NCBI GenBank assembly: GCA_947465395.1
Contig: CANIAL010000001.1
Location: 145,672-202,950, forward strand
Reading direction: 5' to 3'
DNA from: Alphaproteobacteria bacterium
GTDB taxonomy: Bacteria > Pseudomonadota > Alphaproteobacteria > Micropepsales > Micropepsaceae
Length of the DNA stretch: 57,279 nucleotides
Shown here: in pieces, positions 25,651-35,481 of the stretch
Numbering within the stretch: the first letter of the stretch is position 1
Layout: the number at the start of each line of letters is the position of its first letter
Program-made: the position numbers and the translations under genes
The notes under the pieces: model-generated
The model's input: the letters and a program-made list of their open reading frames with translations, nothing else
What the model was told of the DNA's origin: nothing
Database searches by the model: none

Positions 25651-27111
25651 ATGAAAAAGGGGAATTGGCGCCTGGGTTTGGGCATGGCGGGGCTTTTGCT
25701 GCTGGCAGGTCCGGCGGCGGCGTCGCCCTGGGCAGAGGCCGGCGACAACCAGCTTCGCGGCGATATTGAGTTGCTGGCCGCCGCCGGCGTGATTGACGGC
25801 ATCACCACCCAATGGCCGCTTCCCTGGCAGGGCATCGTGCGTTCGCTGCAGAACAGGACCCTGAACGGTCAGCCGGAGTCCGTTCGCGCCGCCGCCGCCC
25901 GCGTCATGGCGCGCGCACGCGCCGAGAACCAGTCCGGCCTGTCGGCCTCGCTGTCCCTGGATGGCGGCAACCGCACCGCACTTATTTATGGCTTTGACGG
26001 CATGGGGCGCGGCCAGGGCCAGGCGCGGTTCATCCTGGATTTCAATTCCGGCGACACGGCAGCGCGCATGGCGCTGGGCGCCATCACCGGAAATTTCCGG
26101 GGGCGCACCACCAAGCTGATGCCGGATGAATCCTATCTGGCGGAAAAATTCGGCCCGGTGCTTTTGTATGGCGGTTGGATGTCCCACTGGTGGGGACCGG
26201 GCTGGGTCTCGGCCCTGTCGCTGTCCAACAACGCGCGGCCCATGCCGCAGCTTGGCATCGAGCGGCTGGAGACCACGGCTTCGCGCTGGCCCGTGCTGCG
26301 CTGGCTGGGTCCCTGGCAGGCCGAGTTCCTGGTCGGCATGATGGATGGCCCGCGCATTCAGTCCGACACATTCTACAATGGCCTGCGCTTCACATTTAAT
26401 CCCGCGCCCGGCCTTGAGATCGGCCTGGCGCGCACGCAGATGTTCTGCGGCCAGGGGCATCCTTGCGTGCCGGTGCGCGATTATTTTTCCTTCGGCAACA
26501 CCAATACCGCGCCCAACAACACCAATGACCAGGGCCTGTTCGACATCAAGTACAGCACCCGGATCGGGACGCTGCCGGTGCAGGTCTATGCCCAGATGAT
26601 GAACGAGGATTCTTCGCCCTTCGTCCATTCCGATACCAGCCACCTGTTTGGCGCCAGCATCTTCCTGCCCGCGGGCGTCAATCCGCTGCGCCTCACGGCC
26701 GAATATACCGACAGCGTTTCCACAGTTGACATGTTCAGCTTTGGCGACGAAGCCTATGGCGTTTCCTATACCAATACGGGTTATCCGGACGGCATGCGCT
26801 ATCGCGGCCGCACCATCGGCTTCAGCCTGGACAATGACTCGCACCTGTTTTCCCTGCAGGGCGCCTGGAGCGATCCGGGCGGGCGCCAGTACCAGCTCAG
26901 CTTTCACCACGCCAAGGTGGGCGACGGCCATTCGCCGGGCGCCAATATCCTGTCGCCGGTGCCGCAGACGATCAATCTGGGCGAAGCCAAGGTGACGATC
27001 CCGTTCCGGGGCATCAGCCTGGCGCTGGCCGGGCGCTTGCAGGACGAACAGCTCCGGCCCCATCGCGGTGTTGCCGCGTCGCTGGAAGCAGCATTGAGGA
27101 TCGGGCTGTGA
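25651..27111 (+). CDS. Wzi-family capsule assembly outer-membrane protein
   Basis: 486 residues with a signal peptide (WRLGLGMAGLLLLAGPAAAS). It has the Wzi/Caps_assemb_Wzi pattern: an N-terminal helical stretch (LRGDIELLAAAGVIDGI), strand-rich sequence, and the landmark region MSHWWGPGWVSALSLSNNAR with FLVGMMDGPR and RTQMFCGQG. Wzi is an 18-stranded outer-membrane barrel that binds exported capsule and ties it to the cell surface. Starts at 25648 (GTG) or 25633 (TTG) are also possible; the ATG at 25651 has GGAG at 25643-25646. Its stop overlaps the galE start by 4 bases. Its presence suggests that at least part of the polymer stays cell-bound. Confidence 0.85.
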   Translation: MKKGNWRLGLGMAGLLLLAGPAAASPWAEAGDNQLRGDIELLAAAGVIDGITTQWPLPWQGIVRSLQNRTLNGQPESVRAAAARVMARARAENQSGLSASLSLDGGNRTALIYGFDGMGRGQGQARFILDFNSGDTAARMALGAITGNFRGRTTKLMPDESYLAEKFGPVLLYGGWMSHWWGPGWVSALSLSNNARPMPQLGIERLETTASRWPVLRWLGPWQAEFLVGMMDGPRIQSDTFYNGLRFTFNPAPGLEIGLARTQMFCGQGHPCVPVRDYFSFGNTNTAPNNTNDQGLFDIKYSTRIGTLPVQVYAQMMNEDSSPFVHSDTSHLFGASIFLPAGVNPLRLTAEYTDSVSTVDMFSFGDEAYGVSYTNTGYPDGMRYRGRTIGFSLDNDSHLFSLQGAWSDPGGRQYQLSFHHAKVGDGHSPGANILSPVPQTINLGEAKVTIPFRGISLALAGRLQDEQLRPHRGVAASLEAALRIGL

Positions 27112-28085
27112 CGGTGCTGGTTACCGGCGGCGCCGGCTATATCGGCAGCCATGTGGTGCTGGCGCTGCTGGACCGGGGCGACAAGGTGGTGGTGCTGGAC
27201 GATCTGTCCACCGGAAACCGCGCGCAAGTGGATTCCCGCACGGCTTTCGTGGAAGGCGACATTGCCGATGGCGCGCTGGTGCAACGCGTGATCGCAGAAC
27301 ATGATGTGGACGCTGTGCTGCATTTCGCAGGCTCCATCGTGGTGCCGGATTCGGTGGCTGATCCGCTGCGCTATTACGACAACAATGTGGTCAAGAGCCG
27401 CGCCCTGCTGGAAGCAGTGATCAAGGCCGGCGTGCGGCAATTCATTTTCTCCTCCACCGCCACCGTCTATGCGCCCGACGCGCCCCAGCCCTTGGCAGAG
27501 GATGCGCAAAAGGGGCCCATCAGCCCCTATGCCCGCACCAAGCTGATGATGGAATGGATGCTGGAGGATGCGGCCCGCGCCCACGCCCTGCGCTTCGTGG
27601 CGCTGCGCTATTTCAACGTGGCGGGTGCCGATGCGCGCGGCCGCAGCGGCCAGTCCGGCCCCCAGGCCACGCATCTGATCAAGCGGGCGGCGCAGGCGGC
27701 GCTGGGCCGCATCCCGCATCTGGATATTTTCGGCACTGACTACCCCACGCCAGATGGCACAGGCGTGCGCGACTACATCCATGTCAGTGACCTTGCCGAA
27801 GCGCATCTTCTGGCGCTGGACGCGCTACGAAGTGGGGCGGCGTCAGACACCTATAATTGCGGCTATGGCTGCGGTCTTTCAGTGCGCCAGGTCATAGAGA
27901 GCGTTGAGCGCGTGACGGGTAAAAAGTTGCCGGTTAAGCTAGGCCCCCGGCGCCCGGGCGATCCCCCCACGCTAATTTCTGATCCCACGCGCCTAAAGTC
28001 AGAATTAGGCTGGCATCCATCCCACGACAATCTGGACGAGATTGTCCGCTCTGCGCTGGAGTGGGAACGCCGTTTTAATGCTTGA
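27108..28085 (+). CDS. galE: UDP-glucose 4-epimerase
   Basis: 325-residue extended SDR enzyme: TGGAGYIGSHVVLALLDRGD NAD-binding loop, VLDDLSTGN, FAGSIVVPDSVADP, the FSSTATVYA serine region, SPYARTKLMME (YxxxK) and RYFNVAGAD. The C-terminal half has PTPDGTGVRDYIHVSDLA, diagnostic for GalE rather than glucuronate epimerases. It interconverts UDP-glucose and UDP-galactose. The GTG start overlaps the wzi-like stop, so the pair is coupled. The length is normal. Confidence 0.93.
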   Translation: MTVLVTGGAGYIGSHVVLALLDRGDKVVVLDDLSTGNRAQVDSRTAFVEGDIADGALVQRVIAEHDVDAVLHFAGSIVVPDSVADPLRYYDNNVVKSRALLEAVIKAGVRQFIFSSTATVYAPDAPQPLAEDAQKGPISPYARTKLMMEWMLEDAARAHALRFVALRYFNVAGADARGRSGQSGPQATHLIKRAAQAALGRIPHLDIFGTDYPTPDGTGVRDYIHVSDLAEAHLLALDALRSGAASDTYNCGYGCGLSVRQVIESVERVTGKKLPVKLGPRRPGDPPTLISDPTRLKSELGWHPSHDNLDEIVRSALEWERRFNA

Positions 28086-28091
28086 GCGCCG

Positions 28092-29186
28092 ATGATAAAA
28101 GAAATTATGAGAGCCATAAAATGGCTCTGGGCACATGAGCGTCACTTGTCGGGCCTTTTTCTGGCTGGGGGCTTTGCCTTTGACAATTATTTCTTCGGCC
28201 GCATCGATCGGCCTGAGACCCAGCTAATCTTCATCGCGTACTTGGCCATGGCCGCGGTCAGCATCGCGGTGCTCCACTGGCTTGAATCGCGACACGAAAA
28301 CAAAAAACACACAAATCGCGCCCGCTCCGTACTGGTTTTTGCCACGCAATTTGCTTTGGGCTGCCTGCTGTCGGGCTTTTGCGTGTTCTATATCCGCAGC
28401 GCCTCCGTCGTCGCCTCTTGGCCCTTCCTGCTCTTTATAACCGGCATCTTCATCGGCAATGAGATTTTTCGGAAATACAATTCGCGTCTAGTTTTTGCGA
28501 GCCTGCTCTTTTACTTTTCTCTTTTTTCTTATGCTATTTTCTTAGTGCCACTTTTGATCCACCGGATCGGCACGGCGCCGTTCCTGCTCAGCGGCCTTCT
28601 TTCACTAAGCGTATTCTTTTTTTACCTGCGGGGCCTGGCTTGGCTGGGCCATGATCGTTATCGCGGCGCTCGGCGCGAGATCATGGCGGGCGTGATTGGG
28701 ATTTCTGTCCTGATCAACGTCTTTTACTTCGCCAAGATATTACCGCCGCTACCTTTGGCGCTGTCCGATGCGGGTGTCTATCACAGTATTAGACGCGTAG
28801 GGCCGGACTTCCTGGCCGCAGCCGAGAGTGATCCGCCTGCATGGCGCGCCTTGCTAGGAACCCACCCAGTTAAGCATCTACGGCCGGGCGGCAAGCTCTA
28901 TCTATACAGCGCCATTTTCGCCCCCAGTGGCCTTCGCACCCGCATCACCCATGAATGGCAATGGCAGGATAAAAACGGAGACTGGAAAGTCCAGCAGCGA
29001 ATTATGGTTCCCATATTTGGGGGGCGAGATAATGGTTATCGTTTTTTTAGCAATAAGTCGGGCGTGCAACCGGGCCAGTGGCGTGTGAATATAGCCACCG
29101 CCGATGGCCGCTCCATTGGCAAGGTGCGTTTCTCAGTGGTGCATCAGCCCGCCCCGCCTGACATCAAGGCGATAACTCTTAAATAG
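28092..29186 (+). CDS. DUF2914 membrane protein
   Basis: 364 residues. The first two thirds are a polytopic membrane region with about seven segments; the C-terminal soluble domain has the DUF2914 pattern (LYLYSAIFAPSGL, ITHEWQW, GGRDNGYRFFSNK, GQWRVNIATADGRSIGKVRF). The domain's function is unknown; it is probably periplasmic. It begins 6 bases after galE, so it may be co-transcribed. The gene is visibly more AT-rich than its neighbours, especially 28440-28630, and uses codons such as TTT, ATA and AAA more often, which suggests later acquisition. The start is uncertain: a second ATG lies at 28107. Confidence 0.75.
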   Translation: MIKEIMRAIKWLWAHERHLSGLFLAGGFAFDNYFFGRIDRPETQLIFIAYLAMAAVSIAVLHWLESRHENKKHTNRARSVLVFATQFALGCLLSGFCVFYIRSASVVASWPFLLFITGIFIGNEIFRKYNSRLVFASLLFYFSLFSYAIFLVPLLIHRIGTAPFLLSGLLSLSVFFFYLRGLAWLGHDRYRGARREIMAGVIGISVLINVFYFAKILPPLPLALSDAGVYHSIRRVGPDFLAAAESDPPAWRALLGTHPVKHLRPGGKLYLYSAIFAPSGLRTRITHEWQWQDKNGDWKVQQRIMVPIFGGRDNGYRFFSNKSGVQPGQWRVNIATADGRSIGKVRFSVVHQPAPPDIKAITLK

Positions 29187-29277
29187 CCTCATGCGAAATT
29201 CTGATTTTTGCTCAGGCGGTCGTCACCTGGCTTTCGGGAATGACTTTTAAAAGCCCCTGCGACAGCGGCCGTGAAAA

Positions 29278-30239
29278 TTAAACTTTGTAATAGCCTCTGA
29301 ACCAGCTCGTGAATTTTGGGATGCCTGCCGCCAGTGTCGTTGCGGGCGCAAAGCCCAAGTCTCTGCGCGCCGTCTCGATATCGGCATAGGTGGCAGGAAC
29401 GTCACCAGGCTGCATCGGCTCCATTTTCATTACAGCTTTTTTTCCTAGCGCATTCTCCAGCATGGAGATAAAGTCTGTCAGCTTTTCCGATTTACTGTTG
29501 CCCAAATTATAGAGCCGGTGCGGCGGCGCATCATTTGGCACTTTGTCCAGCGCCCGGATGATGCCGCCTGTAATGTCGTCAATATAAGTAAAGTCTCGCC
29601 ACATCTGGCCATGGTTGAATACGCGGATGGGTTGGCCCGCGCAGATCGCCTTTGCAAAGAGGGTGGGTGCCATGTCGGGCCGCCCCCAGGGACCATAAAC
29701 TGTGAACAGGCGCAGTCCTGTGGCCGCTATGCCATAGAGATGCGCATAGGCGTGGCCGATTAATTCGTCCATGCGTTTGGTGGCAGCATAGAGCGAACTG
29801 GGCCGGTCGGCATTGTTGTCCAGGGAAAAAGGCAAGGTGTCGCCCGCGCCATAGACGGATGACGAGCTGGCATAGACAAAATGTTTTAGTGCGGGCAGGG
29901 TGCGCGCCAGCTCCATCATCACCACCTGGCCCATCACATTGGCCTGGACATAGGCGTAAGGATTTTCCAGCGAGTAGCGCACGCCTGCCTGCGCCGCAAG
30001 GTGAACGATGCCGCTGATGCGGGGAAAATCCTTTGCCAGCGCCAGCATCGGCTCGCGGTCAGAAATATCTAGCTTGCGGAAAGTAAAACGCTCGCCCGCC
30101 AGCTGCTGGAGCCGCGCCTGCTTTAGTCCCACATCGTAATAATCGTTGAGATTGTCCACCCCCAGCACGTCCTCGTCGCGGTCCAGCAGGGCGCGCGCCA
30201 CGCTCATCCCGATAAAACCCGCCGCGCCCGTAACCAGGA

Positions 30240-30243
<4 letters not shown>
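29278..30243 (-). CDS. UDP-glucuronate 4-epimerase-type sugar epimerase
   Basis: 321-residue extended SDR. NAD loop TGAAGFIGMSVARALLDR, GVDNLNDYYDVGLKQARL, HLAAQAGVRYS, SSSSVYG, YAATK (YxxxK) and LFTVYGPWGRPDMA place it with UDP-glucuronate 4-epimerases, like its paralogue at 5877-6881. Its ATG overlaps the end of ugd by 4 bases. Ugd makes UDP-glucuronate and this enzyme would convert it to UDP-galacturonate, so the two form a logical coupled pair. The upstream 91 bases (29187-29277) hold no gene. Confidence 0.88.
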
Positions 30244-31544
<1,301 letters not shown>

Positions 31545-31929
31545 GCTGGAATGTCCTAAAAGTAACCTCTTCTGGCCAGAAACAGGGCACAAGACAAGCC
31601 TTCAAGGCGGGCGGGCGGCTGGAAGCCGCCAAATCTAGGCTTTTGCCCATAGGGCCGCATTAAGCATTGGGGGCGCAGGGTCAGCTGGGTAATAAGGATT
31701 AACGAATTGTGGCCCCTGCATTGGCCATCGCGGAGGCTCACGCACCCTCTGCCCCGGGGCGTGCCCTGTTCACAGGCTGCAATGCGCCTGTTCAACCAGC
31801 CGTGGCTAGACCTGAGCGACAAGTCGGTGCTGGTTATGTGTGGCACTTGGACCTAGGCATTGGAAAGGGGTCTAGGCGTTGGATACGCAGGAGGCCTTGG
31901 CGAACTGCACCGTGCCGATGACCAGCTTT
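31545..31929. other. Non-coding spacer between ugd and the FAD oxidoreductase gene
   Basis: 385 bases without a convincing gene. It holds a 7-bp perfect hairpin, GGCGGCT (31614-31620) and AGCCGCC (31624-31630), without a T-run, and an AT-richer stretch with TAATAAGGATTAAC near 31690 that could be part of a promoter. Short open frames here lack ribosome sites and protein-like composition. The region must contain the ugd promoter. Confidence 0.6.
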
Positions 31930-33057
31930 TCAAGCGTGGCGCAGAATGTCTCGCACATGATCGGCGATGGCCAGCGAAGCTGTCAGCCCCGGCGATTCGA
32001 TCCCAAAAAGATTAGCCAGGCCCGCCAAGCCCTCCGGCTGCTCGATGCGCCAGTCGCCATCGGGATCGGCGCTGGCCTTGGGCCGCACGCCGCTATAGCC
32101 AGGCGCCAGCATTCCCGGCGTGATGCGCGGCCACCAGGCCGCCACCGAGGCGGCAAAGCGCTCGGTAATGTCTGGCGCCACCGAATAATCAATGGCGGCG
32201 GGGTCACGGGTTTCCAGCCATTCCACGTCTGGCCCGAAACGCGCTTGCCCGCCCATGTCCAAGGTTAGGTGCACGCCCAGCCCGCCCCTCAGCGGCACGG
32301 GATAGACCAAGTGCCGGAAAGGATTTGCGCCGGAGAGGATGGCGTAGCTGCCTTTGGCGAAACGCATCTGCGGGGCGTTGGTTACGTCTTGCATCGTCTC
32401 AGCTAGCTTTCCTGCCCACAGGCCCGCGGCATTCACCACAAGCCGCGCCTGCAGCAGGCTGGTTTCGCCTGCATTGTTTATGCGAAGTAGGTATTGGTTT
32501 TTCTCCCGTGCCACGTCCATGACATGCGCGCACAACACCAACTGTGCACCTGCAGATTGCGCGTCCCCAAGCAGCGCCAGCATGTATTGATGACTGTCAA
32601 CAATGCCGGTGGATGGCGAAAACAACGCCTCTGTCACCGTCAATTCCGGCTCGCGCGCCGCAATTTCGGCACGGCTGAGAGGCGTAACATCTTCCACGCC
32701 ATTGGCTGCGGCTTTTTTGGCGATGCCCGCCAGGGTTTCTGCCTGGTCCGCGTCCGTGGCCACGAGCAGCTTGCCCAACTGGCGATGCCCCACGCCATGG
32801 CTTTTGCAAAAAGTGTAGAGTTGCTTGCGCCCCGCCACGCAAAGCCGCGCCTTCAGCGAGCCATGGGGATAATAGATGCCGGCATGGATCACCTCGCTGT
32901 TGCGGGCGCTGGTTTCCATTCCGAAATGTTGGTTCTTTTCCAGGATGACGGTGTCCAGCCCGTCCTGCGCCAGCGAGCGCGCAATGGCCAGGCCCACCGC
33001 CCCGGCCCCGACCACGGCCGCGTCACAGGAAAACTTGTCCAAGGCGGTCCACTCCAA
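31930..33057 (-). CDS. FAD-dependent oxidoreductase, L-2-hydroxyglutarate oxidase (LhgO) type
   Basis: 375-residue DAO-family flavoprotein. The N terminus carries the FAD Rossmann loop VVGAGAVGLAIARSLAQDG and VILEKNQHFGMETSARNSEV, then HAGIYYPHGSLKARLCV, which is characteristic of the LhgO/L2HGDH group. The C-terminal half has NAAGLWAGKLAE, GLGVHLTLDMGGQARFGPDVEW and a final FGIESPGLTASLAIADHV, closing the FAD site. Members oxidise L-2-hydroxyglutarate or related 2-hydroxy acids and pass electrons to the quinone pool. Nothing around it points to a specific pathway, and it separates the ugd pair from the TPR-glycosyltransferase gene. Confidence 0.82.
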   Translation of the reverse strand: MEWTALDKFSCDAAVVGAGAVGLAIARSLAQDGLDTVILEKNQHFGMETSARNSEVIHAGIYYPHGSLKARLCVAGRKQLYTFCKSHGVGHRQLGKLLVATDADQAETLAGIAKKAAANGVEDVTPLSRAEIAAREPELTVTEALFSPSTGIVDSHQYMLALLGDAQSAGAQLVLCAHVMDVAREKNQYLLRINNAGETSLLQARLVVNAAGLWAGKLAETMQDVTNAPQMRFAKGSYAILSGANPFRHLVYPVPLRGGLGVHLTLDMGGQARFGPDVEWLETRDPAAIDYSVAPDITERFAASVAAWWPRITPGMLAPGYSGVRPKASADPDGDWRIEQPEGLAGLANLFGIESPGLTASLAIADHVRDILRHA

Positions 33058-33152
33058 ATCTATGGCCTTTTTACGGGAAAAGTCCCTGACCGCAAACCTG
33101 AGGGCCGCGCGCTCGCTTCATGTTTCGGGCCTCTTTATGTTAAGGGAGGGCT

Positions 33153-35093
33153 ATGCTGAAAGACGCTTTCGCGCTGCATCAACAGGGCCGTTTCGCCGAG
33201 GCCGAACAGCTTTATGCGCAGGTCGTCAAAGACCAGCCGCAGAATGTCCAGGCCCGACATTTGCTGGGCGTGCTGGCGCTGCAGACCGGCGATCCGGGCC
33301 GGGCAGCTGAACATCTTCAGGCTGCCCTGCGTCTGGAGCCGCGCCAGGCCCTGGCCCATCGTGACTTGGGCAATGCCCTGCAGGCGCTGGGCCGCATGGC
33401 CGAGGCGCTGGCCAGTTACGACAAGGCGCTGCATTTCATGCCCACAATGTCCGAAGCGCATAATGGCCGCGGCGCCATGCTGGCGGCGCTGGGCCGGGGC
33501 GAGGAAGCCATGAGCGCCTATACGCAGGCCATCGCCCTCAAGCCCGCCGAAGCGGCGCCCTATAACAATCGCGGCCGCCTGCTGGCGGGGATGGGCCATG
33601 CTGACGAAGCCATCGAGGATTTTGGCCGCGCCATCACGCGCAATCCCGATCATGTCATGGCGCTGACAAATCGCGGCGGCACATATCTGGGCCGGGGCAG
33701 GGCGGCAGAGGCGCTGACCGATTTCGACCGCGCGCTGGCGCTGGCCCCCAATTCGCCGGCCGTGCATGACGGGCGCGGCACGGCGCTGGCCATGCTGGTC
33801 CGCCCGGCAGAGGCGCTGGCGGCGCATGACGCGGCGCTGGCGCTGGAGCCGGGCTTCGCCGTGGCGCAGGATAATCGCGGCGTGGCGCTGGCGGCGCTGC
33901 GCCGGTACGACGAGGCGCTGGCGACGCATGAAAAAACCCTGGCGCTGGATCCCAATTCCGCTTTGGCCTGGAACAATCGCGGTTCGGTCTTGAGCCGGAT
34001 GGGCCGCCCGCAAGAGGCGCTGGAAAGCTATGACCGCGCCCTGGCGCTGGTGCCCAATCGCGCCGTCACGCACATTAATCGCGGCTTGCTGCTTTATGAT
34101 CTTGGCCGGCTGGACGAGGCGCTGGAAAGTCATGACACGGCGCTGGGCCATGAACCCGGGCATGTCGAAGCGCAGTTCGGCAAGAGCCTGGCCTTGCTGA
34201 TGCAGGGCCGCTACCGCGAAGCCTGGCCGCTTTATGAAAGCCGCAAGAAGCGCCAGGTGCTGGACGCGCACATGGCGCGCGACAGCGCACGCTGGACCGG
34301 CGCGGAGGATTTGAACGGCAAGACGCTGTTGATCGAGGCCGAGCAGGGCCTGGGCGACACCATCCAGTTTGCCCGTTATGCCGGCCTGGCAAAGGCGCGG
34401 GGCGCGCATGTGATCCTGGCGGTGCAGGATACTCTGGTGCGGCTGATGCAGGGCGTGGCGGCGGATGTGGATGTGCGGTCCAACAAGGCGCCTGCGCCGG
34501 ATTACGATTACCAGGCCTTTTTGCTCAGCCTGCCCATGGCGTTCGGCACCACGCCGGAAGCCATTCCCGCCACCATTCCCTATCTGAAAGCCGAACCGGC
34601 GCTGGTGAAGCAATGGGTTGAAAAAATCGGCAAGGATGGGTTTCGCATCGGCGTGGCCTGGCAGGGCGGGCCGATGGATCCGCACCGCTCCTGGCCGCTG
34701 TCTGCGCTGGCGGAAATTTCCAAGCTGCCCGGCATTCGCCTGATCAGTTTGCAGAAGGGCGCGACACAGGAAGACATTGCCGCCAGCGGCGTGATGCTGG
34801 AAACGATGGGCGCGGATTTCGACAGCGGGCCGGATGCCTTTGTGGACACCGCTGCCATGATGGCGAACCTGGACCTGGTGATCACCCCCGATACCTCAAT
34901 CGCCCATCTGGCGGGCGCGCTGGGACGGCCGGTCTGGACGGGGCTGAAGTTCGCGCCGGACTGGCGCTGGGGCGTGAGCGGCGATAGCAGCCCCTGGTAT
35001 CCGGGCATGCGGCTGTTCCGCCAGGAAAAGATCGGCGACTGGCACTCCGTCTTTTCTGCCATGCGGGATCGCCTGGAGCGGAAGGACATCTGA
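33153..35093 (+). CDS. TPR-repeat protein with C-terminal glycosyltransferase-like domain
   Basis: 646 residues, no signal peptide. About residues 1-350 are roughly ten tetratricopeptide repeats of 34 residues with the usual W/L-G-Y-A-F-A-P pattern (for example AWNNRGSVLSRMGRPQEAL). The rest (about 380-646) is a GT-B-like domain related to family 9/41 sequences: LLIEAEQGLGDTIQFARYA, GVAWQGGPMDPHRSWPL and LDLVITPDTSIAHLAGALG, where PDTxxAHLAGALG is a typical nucleotide-sugar/phosphate-binding end. The ATG at 33153 follows GGGAGG. Its last base is shared with the next ATG (TGATG), so it is coupled to the DUF6165 gene. Such proteins may glycosylate proteins or glycans; the target is unknown. Confidence 0.82.
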   Translation: MLKDAFALHQQGRFAEAEQLYAQVVKDQPQNVQARHLLGVLALQTGDPGRAAEHLQAALRLEPRQALAHRDLGNALQALGRMAEALASYDKALHFMPTMSEAHNGRGAMLAALGRGEEAMSAYTQAIALKPAEAAPYNNRGRLLAGMGHADEAIEDFGRAITRNPDHVMALTNRGGTYLGRGRAAEALTDFDRALALAPNSPAVHDGRGTALAMLVRPAEALAAHDAALALEPGFAVAQDNRGVALAALRRYDEALATHEKTLALDPNSALAWNNRGSVLSRMGRPQEALESYDRALALVPNRAVTHINRGLLLYDLGRLDEALESHDTALGHEPGHVEAQFGKSLALLMQGRYREAWPLYESRKKRQVLDAHMARDSARWTGAEDLNGKTLLIEAEQGLGDTIQFARYAGLAKARGAHVILAVQDTLVRLMQGVAADVDVRSNKAPAPDYDYQAFLLSLPMAFGTTPEAIPATIPYLKAEPALVKQWVEKIGKDGFRIGVAWQGGPMDPHRSWPLSALAEISKLPGIRLISLQKGATQEDIAASGVMLETMGADFDSGPDAFVDTAAMMANLDLVITPDTSIAHLAGALGRPVWTGLKFAPDWRWGVSGDSSPWYPGMRLFRQEKIGDWHSVFSAMRDRLERKDI

Positions 35094-35470
35094 TGCAGGC
35101 GCCATTGGTCCCCACAAGCTGGGGCGAACTGATCGACAAACTCACCATCCTGGAAATCAAGGCGCAGCGCATCACCGCGCCGGCCGCCCGCGCCAATGTG
35201 GAAAAGGAACGCACGCTTCTGGCCGCCGCCGCAGCCCCGGTGCTGGGCGGCGACATTGCGGACCTGAAATCGGCCTTGCGCGTGGTCAACGAAACCTTGT
35301 GGGATATCGAAGACGCCATCCGCGACAAGGAAAAGGCGGGTGATTTCGGCCCCGATTTCATCGCCCTGGCGCGCTCGGTCTACAAGCAGAATGACGCCCG
35401 CGCCGAACTGAAGCGCAGCATCAACGCCGCGCTGGGTTCGGATTTAAAAGAAGAAAAAAGCTACCACTAG
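35093..35470 (+). CDS. DUF6165-family protein
   Basis: 125-residue, largely helical, soluble protein. The opening SWGELIDKLTILEIKAQRI and the later VNETLWDIEDAIRDKE correspond to the DUF6165 pattern as I know it; function unknown. It is translated from an ATG overlapping the stop codon of the TPR-glycosyltransferase gene, so equimolar expression and a physical or functional link are likely. It ends tail-to-tail with recG 11 bases away. Confidence 0.7.
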   Translation: MQAPLVPTSWGELIDKLTILEIKAQRITAPAARANVEKERTLLAAAAAPVLGGDIADLKSALRVVNETLWDIEDAIRDKEKAGDFGPDFIALARSVYKQNDARAELKRSINAALGSDLKEEKSYH

Positions 35471-35481
35471 CCATACTTCAA

